This document shows, piece after piece, positions 1 through 8,768 of a stretch of 26,383 bases of DNA. This DNA is from JANJWP01 sp049301335. GTDB lineage: Bacteria; Patescibacteriota; Gracilibacteria; BD1-5; UBA2023. Every line of letters begins with the position of its first letter. Position 1 is the stretch's first letter. Position numbers and translations under genes: made by a program. Where the stretch lies: positions 1 through 26,383 of the forward strand of contig JBAQKV010000035.1 of the NCBI GenBank assembly GCA_049301335.1, in the 5' to 3' direction. The notes beneath the pieces are model-generated. The model was given only the letters and a program-made list of their open reading frames with translations. It was not told the DNA's origin and made no database searches.

Positions 1-155
1 ACTTCGGTACGCTGACTCCTACCGGCTACTTCTGACCCGCGACGAAATCCGCACTCGTGAAATTCAGTTCGGAAATTCTGCGCGTGAACGACCCGGAGGG
101 AACGTTTTCCTGATCCGTACGCTCAGCGGCAAATGTCTACGTGAAAACGAAATAG
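1..155 (+). CDS. C-terminal end of a peptidoglycan-binding domain protein (partial)
   Basis: Only the last ~50 codons are in the window; the gene starts upstream. Read in the frame of base 3 with UGA as Gly, the residues FGTLTPTGYFGPATKSALVKF match the second half of a PG_binding_1 repeat (pattern G.fGpaTksAL..FQ), a small three-helix module that binds cell-wall peptidoglycan. It is followed by a ~25-residue tail ending at TAG. Two in-frame UGAs both fall where glycine is expected; one is the G of the FGPAT turn. The domain normally sits at the end of wall hydrolases or wall-anchored proteins, and the catalytic part, if any, lies outside the window. The pilin promoter begins three bases after the stop, so the next gene is probably transcribed independently. 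The domain call is well supported; the whole-protein function is unknown. Confidence 0.7.
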
Positions 156-157
156 CT

Positions 158-184
158 TTGAGGCTGAAAAATTTACGGTATAAT
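158..184 (+). promoter_or_regulatory. promoter of the fibrinogen-like pilin gene
   Basis: TTGAGG (158-163), a 15-base spacer and a perfect TATAAT (179-184). The ATG at 212 lies 27 bases after the -10 box. The TTG of the -35 box is in frame with the gene and mimics an upstream start codon. Confidence 0.6.
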
Positions 185-211
185 TTTTACGTAAATTTAA
201 TCAGTATCAGA

Positions 212-1690
212 ATGTCGTCCACGGAAAAGACGAAACGGCGGTTCAAAAATTTTCGACTTTCGGGATTCACCCTCGTCGAACTCATCGTCGTCATTACCAT
301 TCTCGCCATCCTCGCGGCCATAGGCTTCCTCGCGCTTTCAGGGTATTCCCAAGATGCCAAGGATTCCGCGGTGCGATCGAACGTTCGCCTGATACAAACG
401 GCGATATCGTCCGAATCCGCCATTACCGGCAATTCGGCAAGGTACTACGTCGTCCACGATACCTGAGCTTCGCTCTCGGGTGCTTTCGTGTACGTCGACG
501 GTCTCGCGAACGCCCTCACCGGTGGCAACTGGAACGACGCGAACACCAACTATTCGGCCGGAAACCCCGACTATGCGAAACTGAAGCTCAATTCGGACAA
601 ATTCAAAACGGCGAGCGCGCCTTACCGCATTCCAGCCGCCGAAGCGTACGATCCGAAACTTCATATGGTTTGAGCGGTCGACCTTTCTTCTTCGACCGTC
701 TGAGGGAAACGTCGCCCGGTCTCGTACTTCCAAGTAGCCTGAGTAGTTCCGGCTACGGGCAAAATCGCGATCATTTGAAATTACCCCTCGGATTTGTCCG
801 GTTCCGTGGCCGGTCTCATTCGGTTGCCCACTTCGGCTACCACCGGCGCTCTCGTGGAAGGCGGAACGCTTGATTCTTCGACGGTTCCGGTTTCGGGCGC
901 CTGCGGCGGTTCCCACGGCTCCTATCAGCTCGCCTATCCCACTTCGGGATTGTGCCAAAACGGCACCGGAAGCGGGACCGACCTGACCGGTACGGACGGA
1001 AAGTTCAATTGGGATTGTCCTGGCTCGAACGGCGGTGGAACGGTTTCTTGTTCCGCGTTCAAAACGTACTACCCGAGCTGTTCGGCCATTCTTACCGCGG
1101 CCTCGGGCAGTCCTTCGGGAAATTATACCATCGATCCTGACGGCGCCGGAGGAAACGCCGCTTTCCAGGTCGCTTGCGACATGTTGACGGACGGCGGCGG
1201 ATGGATCGTCCTCGACTCGAAATTCACCGATTACACCACCTGGACCAACTGTACCAGCGGATACGGAAGCGTGAGCGCGGCAGGGCTTTGGCAGGTTTCT
1301 GCGGAAAACGGCGGAGGAGTCAGCGGCGTGCACGGCGGTTGCGGGATACAGTGGAGGAATTCGAAAAGCATCCCTTTCAGATATCTGAAAGTCTGAACGT
1401 TTTCTTCCCCGTCTAACGTAAGTTGCGGATCGGTACTCTTTCCTAACGTGCTCGTCGGCATCGTTTCATCGGATGTTCCTGCCACTTCGTTCAGTACCGG
1501 AAACTACTATCCCGGATGGTATGCCGAGTGAACCAACGTCACGTATAAGGCTTCATGACAAAGATCGTCCTGATACGGGGTGAACGACACTTATGACGCA
1601 ACGGCAATCGGCGCGTGGGGCGTTCACATGGGATCAGGCAAATACAGCACCTGTTGAGGCATAGGAAGCGGCTATATGATGATCAAATAA
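212..1690 (+). CDS. type IV pilin-like adhesin with fibrinogen-like C-terminal domain
   Basis: 492 aa when UGA is read as Gly; at least nine in-frame UGAs split it under the standard code. Residues ~18-45 form a class III prepilin signal: basic N-terminus, a G|FTLVEL cleavage and methylation site, then a hydrophobic helix. The protein should be processed by prepilin peptidase and assembled in a type IV pilus or pseudopilus. A pilin-type body follows, related to the second pilin at 7092-8747 (both have a YSAG.PDY.KLKL segment and a VSY.Q segment). A Cys/Gly-rich linker contains NWDCPGSNGG. From ~residue 288 comes SCSAIL.., YTIDPDG and ACDMLTDGGGW (Cys322 to Trp331), the hallmark of the fibrinogen-like YCDxxxxGGGW domain, a ligand-binding fold. 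It ends at TAA just before a terminator. I chose ATG 212 because the more upstream TTG lies in the -35 box. Ligand unknown; surface adhesion is inferred. Confidence 0.85.
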
Positions 1691-1716
1691 AAAAGGACTC
1701 CTAAGCGGAGTCCGGG
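1687..1716 (-). terminator. rho-independent terminator of rarA, shared with the convergent pilin gene
   Basis: GGACTCC (1695-1701), a 5-base loop and GGAGTCC (1707-1713). On the minus strand the hairpin is followed by a T run. The rarA stop codon lies inside the stem. Confidence 0.85.
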
Positions 1717-2912
1717 AAGTACTTCCTCCCTTCGAGTTCTTTCGGGAAATGCTCTTGGGAGGATTTCTTATCGGGGAGATCGTGGGCGTATTCGTACCCG
1801 GCGCCGTATCCGAGCTCGCGCATGAGCCCGGTGGGCGCGTTGCGGATATGGAGAGGCACGGGAAGGTTTCAAAAATCCCGAACGTCCTGCCGCATTTTCT
1901 GCATGGCGACGTATACGCGGTTGTCTTTGGGCGCTCGGGCGAGATAGTACGCGAGCCAACAAAGCTGAAGTTCGGCTTCGGGCATGCCCACTTTCTCGCA
2001 CACGTCATAGACCATGTTCGCGTACAGGAGCGCTTGGGGATCGGAGAGTCCCACGTCTTCCGCGGCGAAGTTCAGCATCCTTCGGGCGATATAACGCGGA
2101 TCCTCGCCTCCGGCGAGCATTCTTCCGATATAGTAGATGGCAGCGTCGCCTTCGGAATCGCGAAGGGACTTATGCATCGCCGAAATCGTGTCGTAGTGGT
2201 TGTCGCCGTTACGGTCGTAGGCGAGAACTTTGCCGCCGCTCTCTAAAACGTCTGCGGCGGTAAGTTCGCCCGAACCCTTGATGACGAGCGCCTGTTCGAG
2301 CACCGAGAGCGCGAAACGGAGGTCTCCGTCGGTCTTCCCCGCGAGAAAATCGATCGCCTCGTCACTGACCGTCACGTTTGGGAAAGCTTCCGCGACGCGG
2401 TCTTTGGAAGCTTTGAGGTTGGCGGAGATGTCTTCTGGCGTAATGGGCTCGAAGACGAACACCTTCGCACGCGAAAGCAACGCCCTCACGATGGTGAAGC
2501 TCGGGTTTTCGGTAGTTGCTCCTACGAGGGTGACGATTCCCTTTTCCACGTACGGAAGAAGCGAATCCTGCTGGGCTTTGTTCCAACGGTGGATTTCGTC
2601 CAAAAAAAGCACGGTTCGGCGGCCTTCGAGAAAGTTCTTCCTCGCCTTCGTGATGATTTGCGTAAGGTCCTCCTTTTTGCTGACGACGCCCGAAAGGTGG
2701 AAGAAATCGGCGTCGACCGTTTTGGAAATGAGGTACGCGAGACTGGTTTTTCCCGTGCCCGGCGGACCCCAAAAAACCATGGAAACGAGCCTTCAGGATT
2801 CGAGTATTTTCCGAATGGGCGCACCTTCGCCGATAAGATGTTTCTGACCGGCGAATTCGTCGAAATTCCTCGGTCTGAGCAAGGAGGAAAGCGGTTCGAT
2901 TTCTTTCGCCAT
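1701..2912 (-). CDS. rarA: replication-associated recombination protein A (RarA/MgsA), AAA+ ATPase
   Basis: 403 aa, normal length for the family. RarA is a clamp-loader-like AAA+ ATPase acting at stalled replication forks with SSB. The N-terminus has LLRPRNFDEFAGQKHL, typical of the family, then a P-loop GPPGTGKT (residues ~49-56), Walker B FLDEIHR (~105-109), a sensor-1 GATTENPSF segment, and the C-terminal RMLNFAAEDVGLSDP and YLARAPKDN motifs of the tetramerisation region. Two in-frame UGAs encode Gly: one just before the P-loop (family glycine in an EAGRLPSM-type segment) and one near the C-terminus. ATG 2912 is chosen because it starts directly before the conserved region and lies ~27 bases after a TATACT box. 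The stop is TAG inside the terminator stem. It is divergent from the unknown gene at 3035. Confidence 0.95.
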
Positions 2913-2938
2913 ACGGAAGTTCGGTAATTGACCGGAAG

Positions 2939-2966
2939 AGTATATCGGAACCGGGGCGAATCTCCA
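2939..2966 (-). promoter_or_regulatory. probable rarA promoter
   Basis: Minus-strand TGGAGA (2961-2966), a 16-base spacer and TATACT (2939-2944). The -10 box is good and the -35 box weak. The ATG lies 26 bases downstream. Confidence 0.45.
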
Positions 2967-2986
2967 TTTCCACATGTCCCGATCGA

Positions 2987-3014
2987 TTGACAAAGCACTT
3001 CGAATGGGTATTAA
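2987..3014 (+). promoter_or_regulatory. promoter of the unknown gene at 3035
   Basis: Consensus TTGACA (2987-2992), a 16-base spacer and TATTAA (3009-3014). The ATG follows 20 bases later, so the leader is very short. Confidence 0.65.
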
Positions 3015-3034
3015 TCCCACGTTACTTTTCGCCT

Positions 3035-4612
3035 ATGAATCCGAAAACCGTCGCAGACAGACTGACGAGCGTCCAAGAGGCGCTCGAAGGGGTTCCAGAG
3101 GACGGAAACCTCACTTCTTCCGAGAAAAAAAGACGCAAGAGGCTCGTGGACGAACTCCTCCTTCTCCAGGTGGGGGCTGCCCAAATTGCCGAATGCCTCG
3201 ACGCGCAAAGGGCGCTTGCGGACGCCAATCCGAAACTTTCGAAGTTCCCCCACGTTTCCGACGGCGTACTGAAGGATCGGTTGTCGAGAAAGCCGGCGAA
3301 CCGCTTTTACAACGTACAGAAGGCGTTTTCGCTTCCTCAGGACTACCATACCCTCCCTGACGGACCCACGCCGGAATCTTGGGAATCCCAAGCGATTCTC
3401 GACTGCGTCATCCATCCGGAAAAACTCCCCACCGATTTCATGAACGAACTCGGGTTCGACATTCCCGAATCGAAGGGGAGCAGGACCGCGGACTATGAAA
3501 AAACCGTACAAGCGAAAATCGCCGCCATTCCCAATTTGAAGAGGATATTCGCGGAGTCCGTTCCGCTTGCGAAAACGTCGGCATGACGGTCTCGTGCGTT
3601 CGCGCTGCGCTGACCGAGCGATTCTCCCGACGGACGCATCGTCGCGTTTCAGGATTCCTCTACGCGGGAGTCGAAACGTAAGAACGCGCTCAATACGTCC
3701 GTTAAAACCTACGGCGACGCGTTCGCGTATCTCAGAAGTCGATATTACGCCGAGAATTTCCTCGCGGAACGCGAAATTTCGCTCAAGCAATCGGCCATAG
3801 CGCTGTCGGCGCTCATCGTGCAGTACGATGCCAACCCCGGAGACGCGGAAAGCGTGGACGCGATTAAAAACGCCCTTTCTTCGCGCAAGACCTTCTTCGA
3901 ACAACGGGCGTACCTCGATCGGCTTCTTTCCGTGGAACTCCGCAACCGTTCGCAAGACCGCTTGCGCATCAAGTGAGCGTTGTCCGACGTACAGAAAGGC
4001 TTTCTCGAACGCATGGGAAAACGTCTCGCCATGGAATCCCAGGCGAAATCGATAGAGGCGTCCATAGAGGCGGAGAACGCGTCTTGGAAGGCAGTCTATC
4101 GGAGGCTCGCACCGCTTTTGGAGAACGTGACTGAAAAACCGCAGGACAAACTCGCCGCCGCACTCCAGGCATTGGGAGGATACGAAATGACGGACGGCGA
4201 CTTTCCGGTCCGTCCGTTCTCATCGATTCGCGCAACGTTCCGAAACGCGAAAGAACGGATGGAGTCGGCGAAATCTAACGGAAGCGCCGAACGTTCGGCC
4301 GAGGCGCTCAGGAATCTCGATTATCTCGTACGGTCGCAGGCGTTTTGGCTTTTCTGCTTCTGACTCGAACACTCGTTCAAGACGGATTCGCTCGTCGAAT
4401 GAACGGCCACCAGCGAAAAACTTTCCACCGTGGTCGACCGGAGGCTCGCGAGGATCGAATCGATGGTATTCTCGGGTTTGGGCGAAAACGCGGCGAAAAG
4501 TCCGCGGTTCGAAAAATACCGCTCGCATATCGAATCCATGAGAAAATTTTCCGACGGTTCCGACTATTCCGGTCTCGTGGACCTGCTCGAAAACATCCGG
4601 AAAACCGCGTAA
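3035..4612 (+). CDS. unknown, mostly helical cytoplasmic protein
   Basis: 525 aa under table 25. I do not recognise a family. It is rich in Glu, Lys, Arg, Ala and Leu with long predicted helices and probable coiled-coil stretches (for example a region rich in KRLAMESQAKSIEASIEAE around residue 330). No signal peptide, membrane segment, cysteine cluster or nucleotide-binding motif is visible. At least five in-frame UGAs (for example at 3584, 3611, 3974 and 4361) would break it under the standard code, so it looks like five fragments if annotated with table 11. ATG 3035 fits a promoter whose TTGACA overlaps a spurious upstream TTG start. The gene is monocistronic, with its own promoter and a terminator directly after TAA. 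A structural or scaffold role is only a guess. Confidence 0.75.
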
Positions 4613-4637
4613 AAAACCCCTGCCGAAGCAGGGGTTC
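4611..4637. terminator. bidirectional terminator between convergent genes
   Basis: ACCCCTGC (4616-4623), CGAA loop, GCAGGGGT (4628-4635), with an A run on the left that becomes a T run for the minus-strand glucosaminidase transcript. Confidence 0.85.
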
Positions 4638-4652
4638 CGTAAGGCGTGAGCC

Positions 4653-5315
4653 TTATATGGCGACACCGCGGTCGAGTCGCAATTCCAGTTTATCCCCGAG
4701 AGGTTCGGAGGCGGAATGCGGTTCGTAACGCAGCGTTGCCGGTTCGCTTGCGAACGCCTTGTGGGCGTACGCCGGAACCTCTTCATCCGGTTTGGTTTCC
4801 GGTGAGAGCTTGACCAACTTCAGCGCTGACTTGAGCTTGCCGATATACGATTCGTCTTCCGCATATCGGTCGAGTTCTTCAGCCAAAGCTTCAGGGCGGT
4901 CGGTAACTTTCAGTTTTGCCCGCAAATCGGAGTACGCGGAGTTGCCCGAAAGGGATTTGACGTAGACGCGAATGGAATCCTCCGCCGTCTCGAAACGCAT
5001 GTGTTTGCCGTTTTTCGACAATCCGAAGAAATTGTTCCGTTTCACCGCCGGCTTGTGCGTTCCCCATCCGGTCTCGAGACCCGCTTGCGCGATCGCGAGC
5101 TTGATGGGAAAACGTTCGGCGATGATTCCCGAGGATTCGTCGAGTACCGACCTGAGTTTGGGCTCAAGCCAGGAAACGAATCGGTCGACGGGATTCTTGG
5201 TTTTGCCTTGGGCGCCGTACGCGCTGTCGTATGCCGATGCCGGCATAGAAGCGAACGCGACGAACAAGGAGAGACTAAGGAAACGGATCCATCGGCAACA
5301 TCGACAACTATCCAT
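4653..5315 (-). CDS. secreted GH73-type N-acetylglucosaminidase
   Basis: 220 aa. A Cys/Arg-rich start and hydrophobic core (residues ~10-28, ending ASMPASA) form a signal peptide. The mature part has LAIAQAGLETGWGTH followed by NNFFGLS, the catalytic-Glu and substrate motifs of glycoside hydrolase family 73 (mannosyl-glycoprotein endo-beta-N-acetylglucosaminidase, FlgJ/LytG-like), which cleaves the glycan chains of peptidoglycan. The Glu of GLETGW is the likely acid. The C-terminal ~60 residues are charged and unassigned. ATG 5315 is set by a clear Shine-Dalgarno (AGAGGTG, seven bases upstream), unusual in this window. No in-frame UGA among about 12 Gly codons; stop TAA. The mRNA probably starts near 5465, giving a ~150-base leader with a three-way-junction fold. 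Self wall remodelling or attack on a neighbour's wall are both possible. Confidence 0.88.
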   Translation of the reverse strand: MDSCRCCRWIRFLSLSLFVAFASMPASAYDSAYGAQGKTKNPVDRFVSWLEPKLRSVLDESSGIIAERFPIKLAIAQAGLETGWGTHKPAVKRNNFFGLSKNGKHMRFETAEDSIRVYVKSLSGNSAYSDLRAKLKVTDRPEALAEELDRYAEDESYIGKLKSALKLVKLSPETKPDEEVPAYAHKAFASEPATLRYEPHSASEPLGDKLELRLDRGVAI

Positions 5316-5397
5316 TTGGTTGCACCTCTTTTCGTAATGAAGGACTTCCAAACTAATCAAAAAATCACGAGAGCCTAATTTTTTTCCTTGATTTTTC

Positions 5398-5452
5398 CCC
5401 GAGTTTCCCGCTCGGTAATGCGGTTTTCCCTTGTTAGTGGGAAAAACTCGGG
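5398..5452 (-). ncRNA. three-way-junction RNA in the glucosaminidase leader (candidate cis-regulatory RNA)
   Basis: On the minus strand P1 pairs 5444-5452 with 5398-5406 (CCCGAGTTT/AAACTCGGG, 9 bp). P2 pairs 5439-5443 with 5426-5430 (TTCCC/GGGAA, 8-base loop). P3 pairs 5420-5423 with 5408-5411 (CCGC/GCGG, 8-base loop). Junction linkers are 0, 2 and 1 bases. An alternative pairing extends P2 to 7 bp (GGGAAAA with TTTTCCC) at the cost of the inner end of P1. It lies between the promoter and the Shine-Dalgarno, the position of a riboswitch. I do not recognise a known class; the layout recalls purine-type junctions, but their core sequences are absent. Confidence 0.45.
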
Positions 5453-5454
5453 TA

Positions 5455-5480
5455 TTGATTTCTTAAAGAAATTGTATAGA
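5455..5480 (+). promoter_or_regulatory. iscA promoter with embedded palindromic operator
   Basis: TTGATT (5455-5460), a 14-base spacer and TATAGA (5475-5480), with the ATG 24 bases later. A perfect 7-1-7 inverted repeat, ATTTCTT A AAGAAAT (5458-5472), fills the spacer, where a bound repressor would block polymerase. The regulator is not identifiable from the sequence. Confidence 0.5.
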
Positions 5481-5500
5481 TTCTCACGTTCTTAATACAA
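5473..5500 (-). promoter_or_regulatory. probable promoter of the glucosaminidase gene
   Basis: Minus-strand TTGTAT (5495-5500), a 16-base spacer and TATACA (5473-5478). Its -10 box overlaps the -10 box of the opposite iscA promoter, so the two genes may compete for polymerase and share the 5458-5472 palindrome. Confidence 0.45.
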
Positions 5501-5504
5501 GCAC

Positions 5505-5909
5505 ATGGCACTCAAAATCGACTCCCCCACCCTTTCTCTCTGGAACGCTTCCGGAATTTCCGCGGTTCGAGTCCGTTTCGTTCGCGGCGGATGCGCGGGA
5601 ACGAAGGTTTCCGTCACTCCCGCAGAAAGCGGCGAATTCGAGCTCCCCTGTTTCGACGTAGGGAGCGTTCGCGCCCATTTCGAGGAATCCGATCGCGAAC
5701 TGCTCCAAGAAGCGAGACTCACGAGGGTCGACAAGAACGGCAAGGAAATCTGGCTCTATACCGCCTGAGCCGTCAAGGGGCGCTGCGGTTGCGGCTCGAG
5801 CTTCACGTTCGACGCGGATAAGAATCCGGTTTCGAAGCACGTCGAGCCTTCGAAGGCGAAATTCGATCCCACGAAAATCGCGGCGTTGAAAGCCGCTTTC
5901 GAAAAATAA
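5505..5909 (+). CDS. HesB/IscA-family iron-sulfur cluster assembly protein
   Basis: 134 aa, slightly longer than usual A-type carriers (~107-120 aa). A-type carriers accept Fe-S clusters from the scaffold and pass them to apo-enzymes. The three conserved cysteines are present with canonical spacing: Cys30 in RGGCAGTKV, and Cys94 and Cys96 in RCGCGSSFTF near the end. One in-frame UGA (5766-5768) encodes Gly88, just before this second motif; under the standard code the protein would lose both distal cysteines. There is no clear Shine-Dalgarno; the ATG lies 24 bases after the -10 box. The palindromic operator suggests regulated expression, plausibly by iron or redox, but that is inference. TAA is followed by another TAA, then a strong terminator. 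Confidence 0.88.
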
Positions 5910-5910
5910 T

Positions 5911-5942
5911 AAAAAAACCGCCGAAGAGGCGGTTTTTTTATC
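5911..5942. terminator. bidirectional terminator
   Basis: AAAAAAACCGCC, GAAGA loop, GGCGGTTTTTTT (5911-5939). It serves iscA and the convergent ZIP-rhodanese operon. Confidence 0.9.
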
Positions 5943-5954
5943 GGAGAATTCGAA

Positions 5955-6275
5955 TTATCCGGGAAATTCGAGAAGTCCGGGGTTCGTTTCTGCCAATCCT
6001 GCCACCCCGCCGACAAGATTGGATGCGGATTTTCCCAAATCGCCGAACGCGGCGGTTACCCTTCCGCTCCTCGCTCAGCTCCGGCAAACGAACACGACGC
6101 CCTTCGACCAGTCGATTTCCGGAGAATCGGCGGCGAGCGTGCTGAGAGGAAGGTTTTTCGAACCCATGATACGCACTTCCGCGAACTCGTTCGGCTCACG
6201 AACGTCCACTACCGCAACCGAAGCGGGTGCGGATGCCAGAATTTCAGACAATTCTTTGGAAGAGATTTCCTTCAT
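5955..6275 (-). CDS. single-domain rhodanese-like protein
   Basis: 106 aa, a complete single rhodanese domain. It starts with the usual helix-loop (ISSKELSEIL), then VAVVDVREPNEFAEVRI with the family DVRE motif, and the active-site loop CRSGARS with catalytic Cys64. Single-domain rhodaneses carry sulfane sulfur as a cysteine persulfide for sulfur transfer. The glycine in the middle of the active-site loop is encoded by UGA (6075-6077), so the standard code would end the protein just after the catalytic Cys. The C-terminus has the family VGGVAGL segment. ATG 6275 is 9 bases downstream of the ZIP transporter stop, so the two are probably cotranscribed. With the IscA gene opposite, sulfur delivery for Fe-S assembly is plausible but inferred. 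Confidence 0.92.
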
Positions 6276-6284
6276 ATTCGGGAT

Positions 6285-7022
6285 TTAGATTCCGGATAGG
6301 CTGACGGCGGCGTACGCGAAAACGGTTCAGGCGACGGTAAGCGCGACCATTTTGTACGAACTTTTTCGGCTGTGGGCCTCAGGAAGGATATCGCTCGCGC
6401 CGATATAGAGGAGGAATCCCGCGAAAACGCCGAGGTAAATGAACAGCGCGTACTGCGGGAGCGTGAAGAAAAGCGTCGACAGCGCGCCGGCAACGGGAGC
6501 CAACGCGTCCGCCAAGAGGAATGCCTTGGCCTTTTTCGCGGTATTTTTGTGCGTGAGCATGAGCGTTACCGTATTCATGCCGTCCGTGAAGTCATGGGCG
6601 ATGACCGCGAGTGCCACGACGATACCCACCGAAGCGTTCACTTGAAAACCGAGACCGATACCGATTCCGTCCATGAACGAGTGTCCGATGAGCGCCACGG
6701 CCGAGAAAACTCCTACGTTCGGATGATGGTGGTGCGCGTAGTCCCCTTCGTGGTTGTGATGGATGAGGACGGCTTTTTCCAAGACATGGAAGACGAGAAA
6801 ACTCACCGCGAGGGCGATCATGGCGTCCACGGGGTCGTAATTGCCCTCCTTGGCGAGTTCGAAGATTTCGGGAAGGATGTCGAAAGACACTACGCCGAGC
6901 AAAACTCAGGCGGTAAAGGCCATGACGTAGTGGAGACGGTCTTTGAAACGGATCGAGACGAGGCCTCCGGCGAAAGTGGAAAAAAACGTGGCGACTGCGA
7001 AAGCTACTGCGGTAAGCGACAT
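6285..7022 (-). CDS. ZIP-family divalent metal transporter (GufA/ZupT-like)
   Basis: 245 aa, about eight membrane segments. ZIP proteins import Zn, Fe or Mn into the cytoplasm. The signature metal-site motifs are visible: HSFMDGIGIGLGF in the fourth helix and HDFTDGMNTV in the fifth. The variable loop before them is His-rich (HHNHEGDYAHHHH), as usual for metal capture. The N-terminus (MSLTAVAFAV..) and TAGVLLGVVSFDILPE match the family's first two helices and become continuous only when the UGA at 6906-6908 is read as Gly. A second UGA lies near the C-terminus. Start 7022 is chosen because it gives the full first helix; a TATAAT box is 34 bases upstream. First gene of a two-gene operon with the rhodanese. 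Substrate not determinable. Confidence 0.93.
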
Positions 7023-7055
7023 GGGAATTTCGAAACTGAGGAACGTACGTCCGGG

Positions 7056-7061
7056 ATTATA
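7056..7061 (-). promoter_or_regulatory. -10 box of the ZIP-rhodanese operon
   Basis: Perfect TATAAT on the minus strand, 34 bases before the ATG at 7022. No convincing -35 box. A weak CCC-TTTC-GGG hairpin (7065-7078) just upstream may end the preceding pilin transcript. Confidence 0.4.
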
Positions 7062-7091
7062 TGCGAAACCCTTTCGGGCGCATGCCGGATT

Positions 7092-8747
7092 TTAATAGTG
7101 GGGAGTGTAGTTGTGGAAATCCTGCGTGCAATTGGTTCAACCCTGGCCGTCCCAGGCGGTTCACCAGCCGTATACGGCTTCTGGACCCCTGAGGAAAGAA
7201 AAACCGTTTCCGGCCCCCCATTGGATTTTCGCGAGCACGTGGTTGTTGTTCCAGCCGTGGTACGCGCATCCGACGCACTGTACGGAGCCGACCTTGGTAA
7301 ACGTGACGGGGCACGAAAGCGAAACGTAGCAGTATCCGTATCCGTCGCACGTAGTGACCGAAAGCGTCGTGCTGACGGAACAGGCGGCGTTCCCATAAGC
7401 ACATCATACGGGCGAGCCTCAGTTCAATCCGGTACACGACCACGTTCTCGTAGTGCTGCAAGCGGTTTGTCCGTTGTCGCCATAGGGCGAACCCACGGAA
7501 CACGCTCCGGGCGAACCCGAGCATATGCCCGTTTGCGGACACCCTTGGGTATTGCACGCCTGGGAAACGGCGGCAACGGCTCAACATACGGCGTCCGTTC
7601 CCTGCGTACAGGATTGGGAAACTGCCGGTTTGGCGGAGAGGCAGGCCGAATCCGCAAGTACGGCGGAATCGTAACGAAGGCATTGGGGCGATCTCGTTTG
7701 CGTGCCGTTCGAATTCCTCGTACACGAGGCGGTTCTCGATTGCGTTCCTCATCAACAGGTCAGCGAACATACGCCCCAAGCCGAATATCCCCACGTTCCC
7801 GTTTCTCAAGAACAGGACGACCAAGAAGGAACCGACCATGCGTTCGCGACGCACGAAGATCCGTTGAGCGAATACCCGTTATCGCAGGAAAGAGATTCCG
7901 ACGCTAAGGAGAACGAACCTCAAACGCACGTGACCGCGGCGTTCGAAGAACCGTTCGCAATGGGTTTGGAGACCGTGGCGGAAACCCCGTCTGCCAATCA
8001 GGGGATCAAATAGCCCGAGAGCGTGGCCGAAGCGCAGGCAACCGCGGTTCCGGGGGAAGCTCATTCCACTATCGCTCACGTCAGGCTCGGGGAAGACGGG
8101 TCCTTCACGAGGCCCGATACCGATCATGACGAGTTCACGGGATAGTTTCCTACGACGAACGCCGTTCCGGAAGGCTGGACCGCAACGGTCTGGTAATAGC
8201 TGACCGTTCTGGATTTTCCAGAAGGCTGGCTGACGGTGACGTCGGCCGCTCAAACGGAAGGCACCGTCAAATCCGACGTCGCGGCGAAAGAGGTTTGAAT
8301 CGCCTGGAACGAGGAAACTTTGAATTTCTCGGGATTGAGTTTCAGTTTCACGTAGTCGGGCGTTCCGGCGGAGTAGTTCGTTCCGGGCTCGTTCCAAGTT
8401 CAGCCCGTAAGTACGGAGGGCGGGGACGAGGCGTCGAAAGTCACGAAGCCTCACGAAAGGGCGGAGTTCGGAACGTGGATTACGTAGTATCGGGGGGAAT
8501 TCCCCGTAACCGCGCTTTCCGCTCATATCGCGGCATACACGGATCGTACGTTCATCTTTGAACGGGCATCCGCCGCGTCCTTAACGTATCCCGAGAGCGC
8601 CATGAAACCCACGCTCGCGAGTACGGCGAGAATCGCCACTACGACGATGAGTTCCGCGAGCGTGAACGCTGAAATTACCCGACGCGCTTTTTTCGATCGG
8701 AAGTCTCGCTCGGCCACGACGGCGGCGATTTTTTTCAAAGGTTTCAT
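7092..8747 (-). CDS. type IV pilin-like adhesin with thrombospondin type-1-like module
   Basis: 551 aa with about 17 in-frame UGAs read as Gly, so a table-11 annotation would miss it. Residues ~27-50 are a prepilin signal (AFTLAELIVVVAILAVLA); the residue before the processed Phe is Ala instead of the usual Gly. The body is homologous to the pilin at 212-1690. A Cys-rich stalk starts with SLSCDNGYSLNGSSC (~285-300). Residues ~304-405 resemble a TSP type-1 repeat: WSVPSWSSCS, then WGVCSLTCGGGTQSR (Cys327 and Cys331) and further cysteines ending SQACNTQGC. Two of the three Gly in the CGGG turn are UGA. Next come a WSCTGLNGG linker, also found in the first pilin, and a ~100-residue Cys/Trp-rich end. 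TSP1 repeats bind glycans or proteins in animals. A surface adhesin is inferred; the ligand is unknown. Confidence 0.85.
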
Positions 8748-8768
8748 GCGGCAGGTATTAGACGAAAG

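Noticed and set aside
158..466. Frame beginning with TTG at 158 as the pilin start
   Set aside because: The TTG is part of the TTGAGG -35 box; ATG 212 fits the promoter and the prepilin signal.
338..1333. Long minus-strand frame opposite the first pilin
   Set aside because: Arg-, Gly- and Val-rich shadow without domain features; the plus-strand frame encodes a recognisable pilin and fibrinogen-like domain.
6372..7907. Plus-strand 511-codon frame across ZIP and the second pilin
   Set aside because: It crosses two unrelated genes on the other strand and has a low-complexity Arg/Gly composition; a shadow frame.
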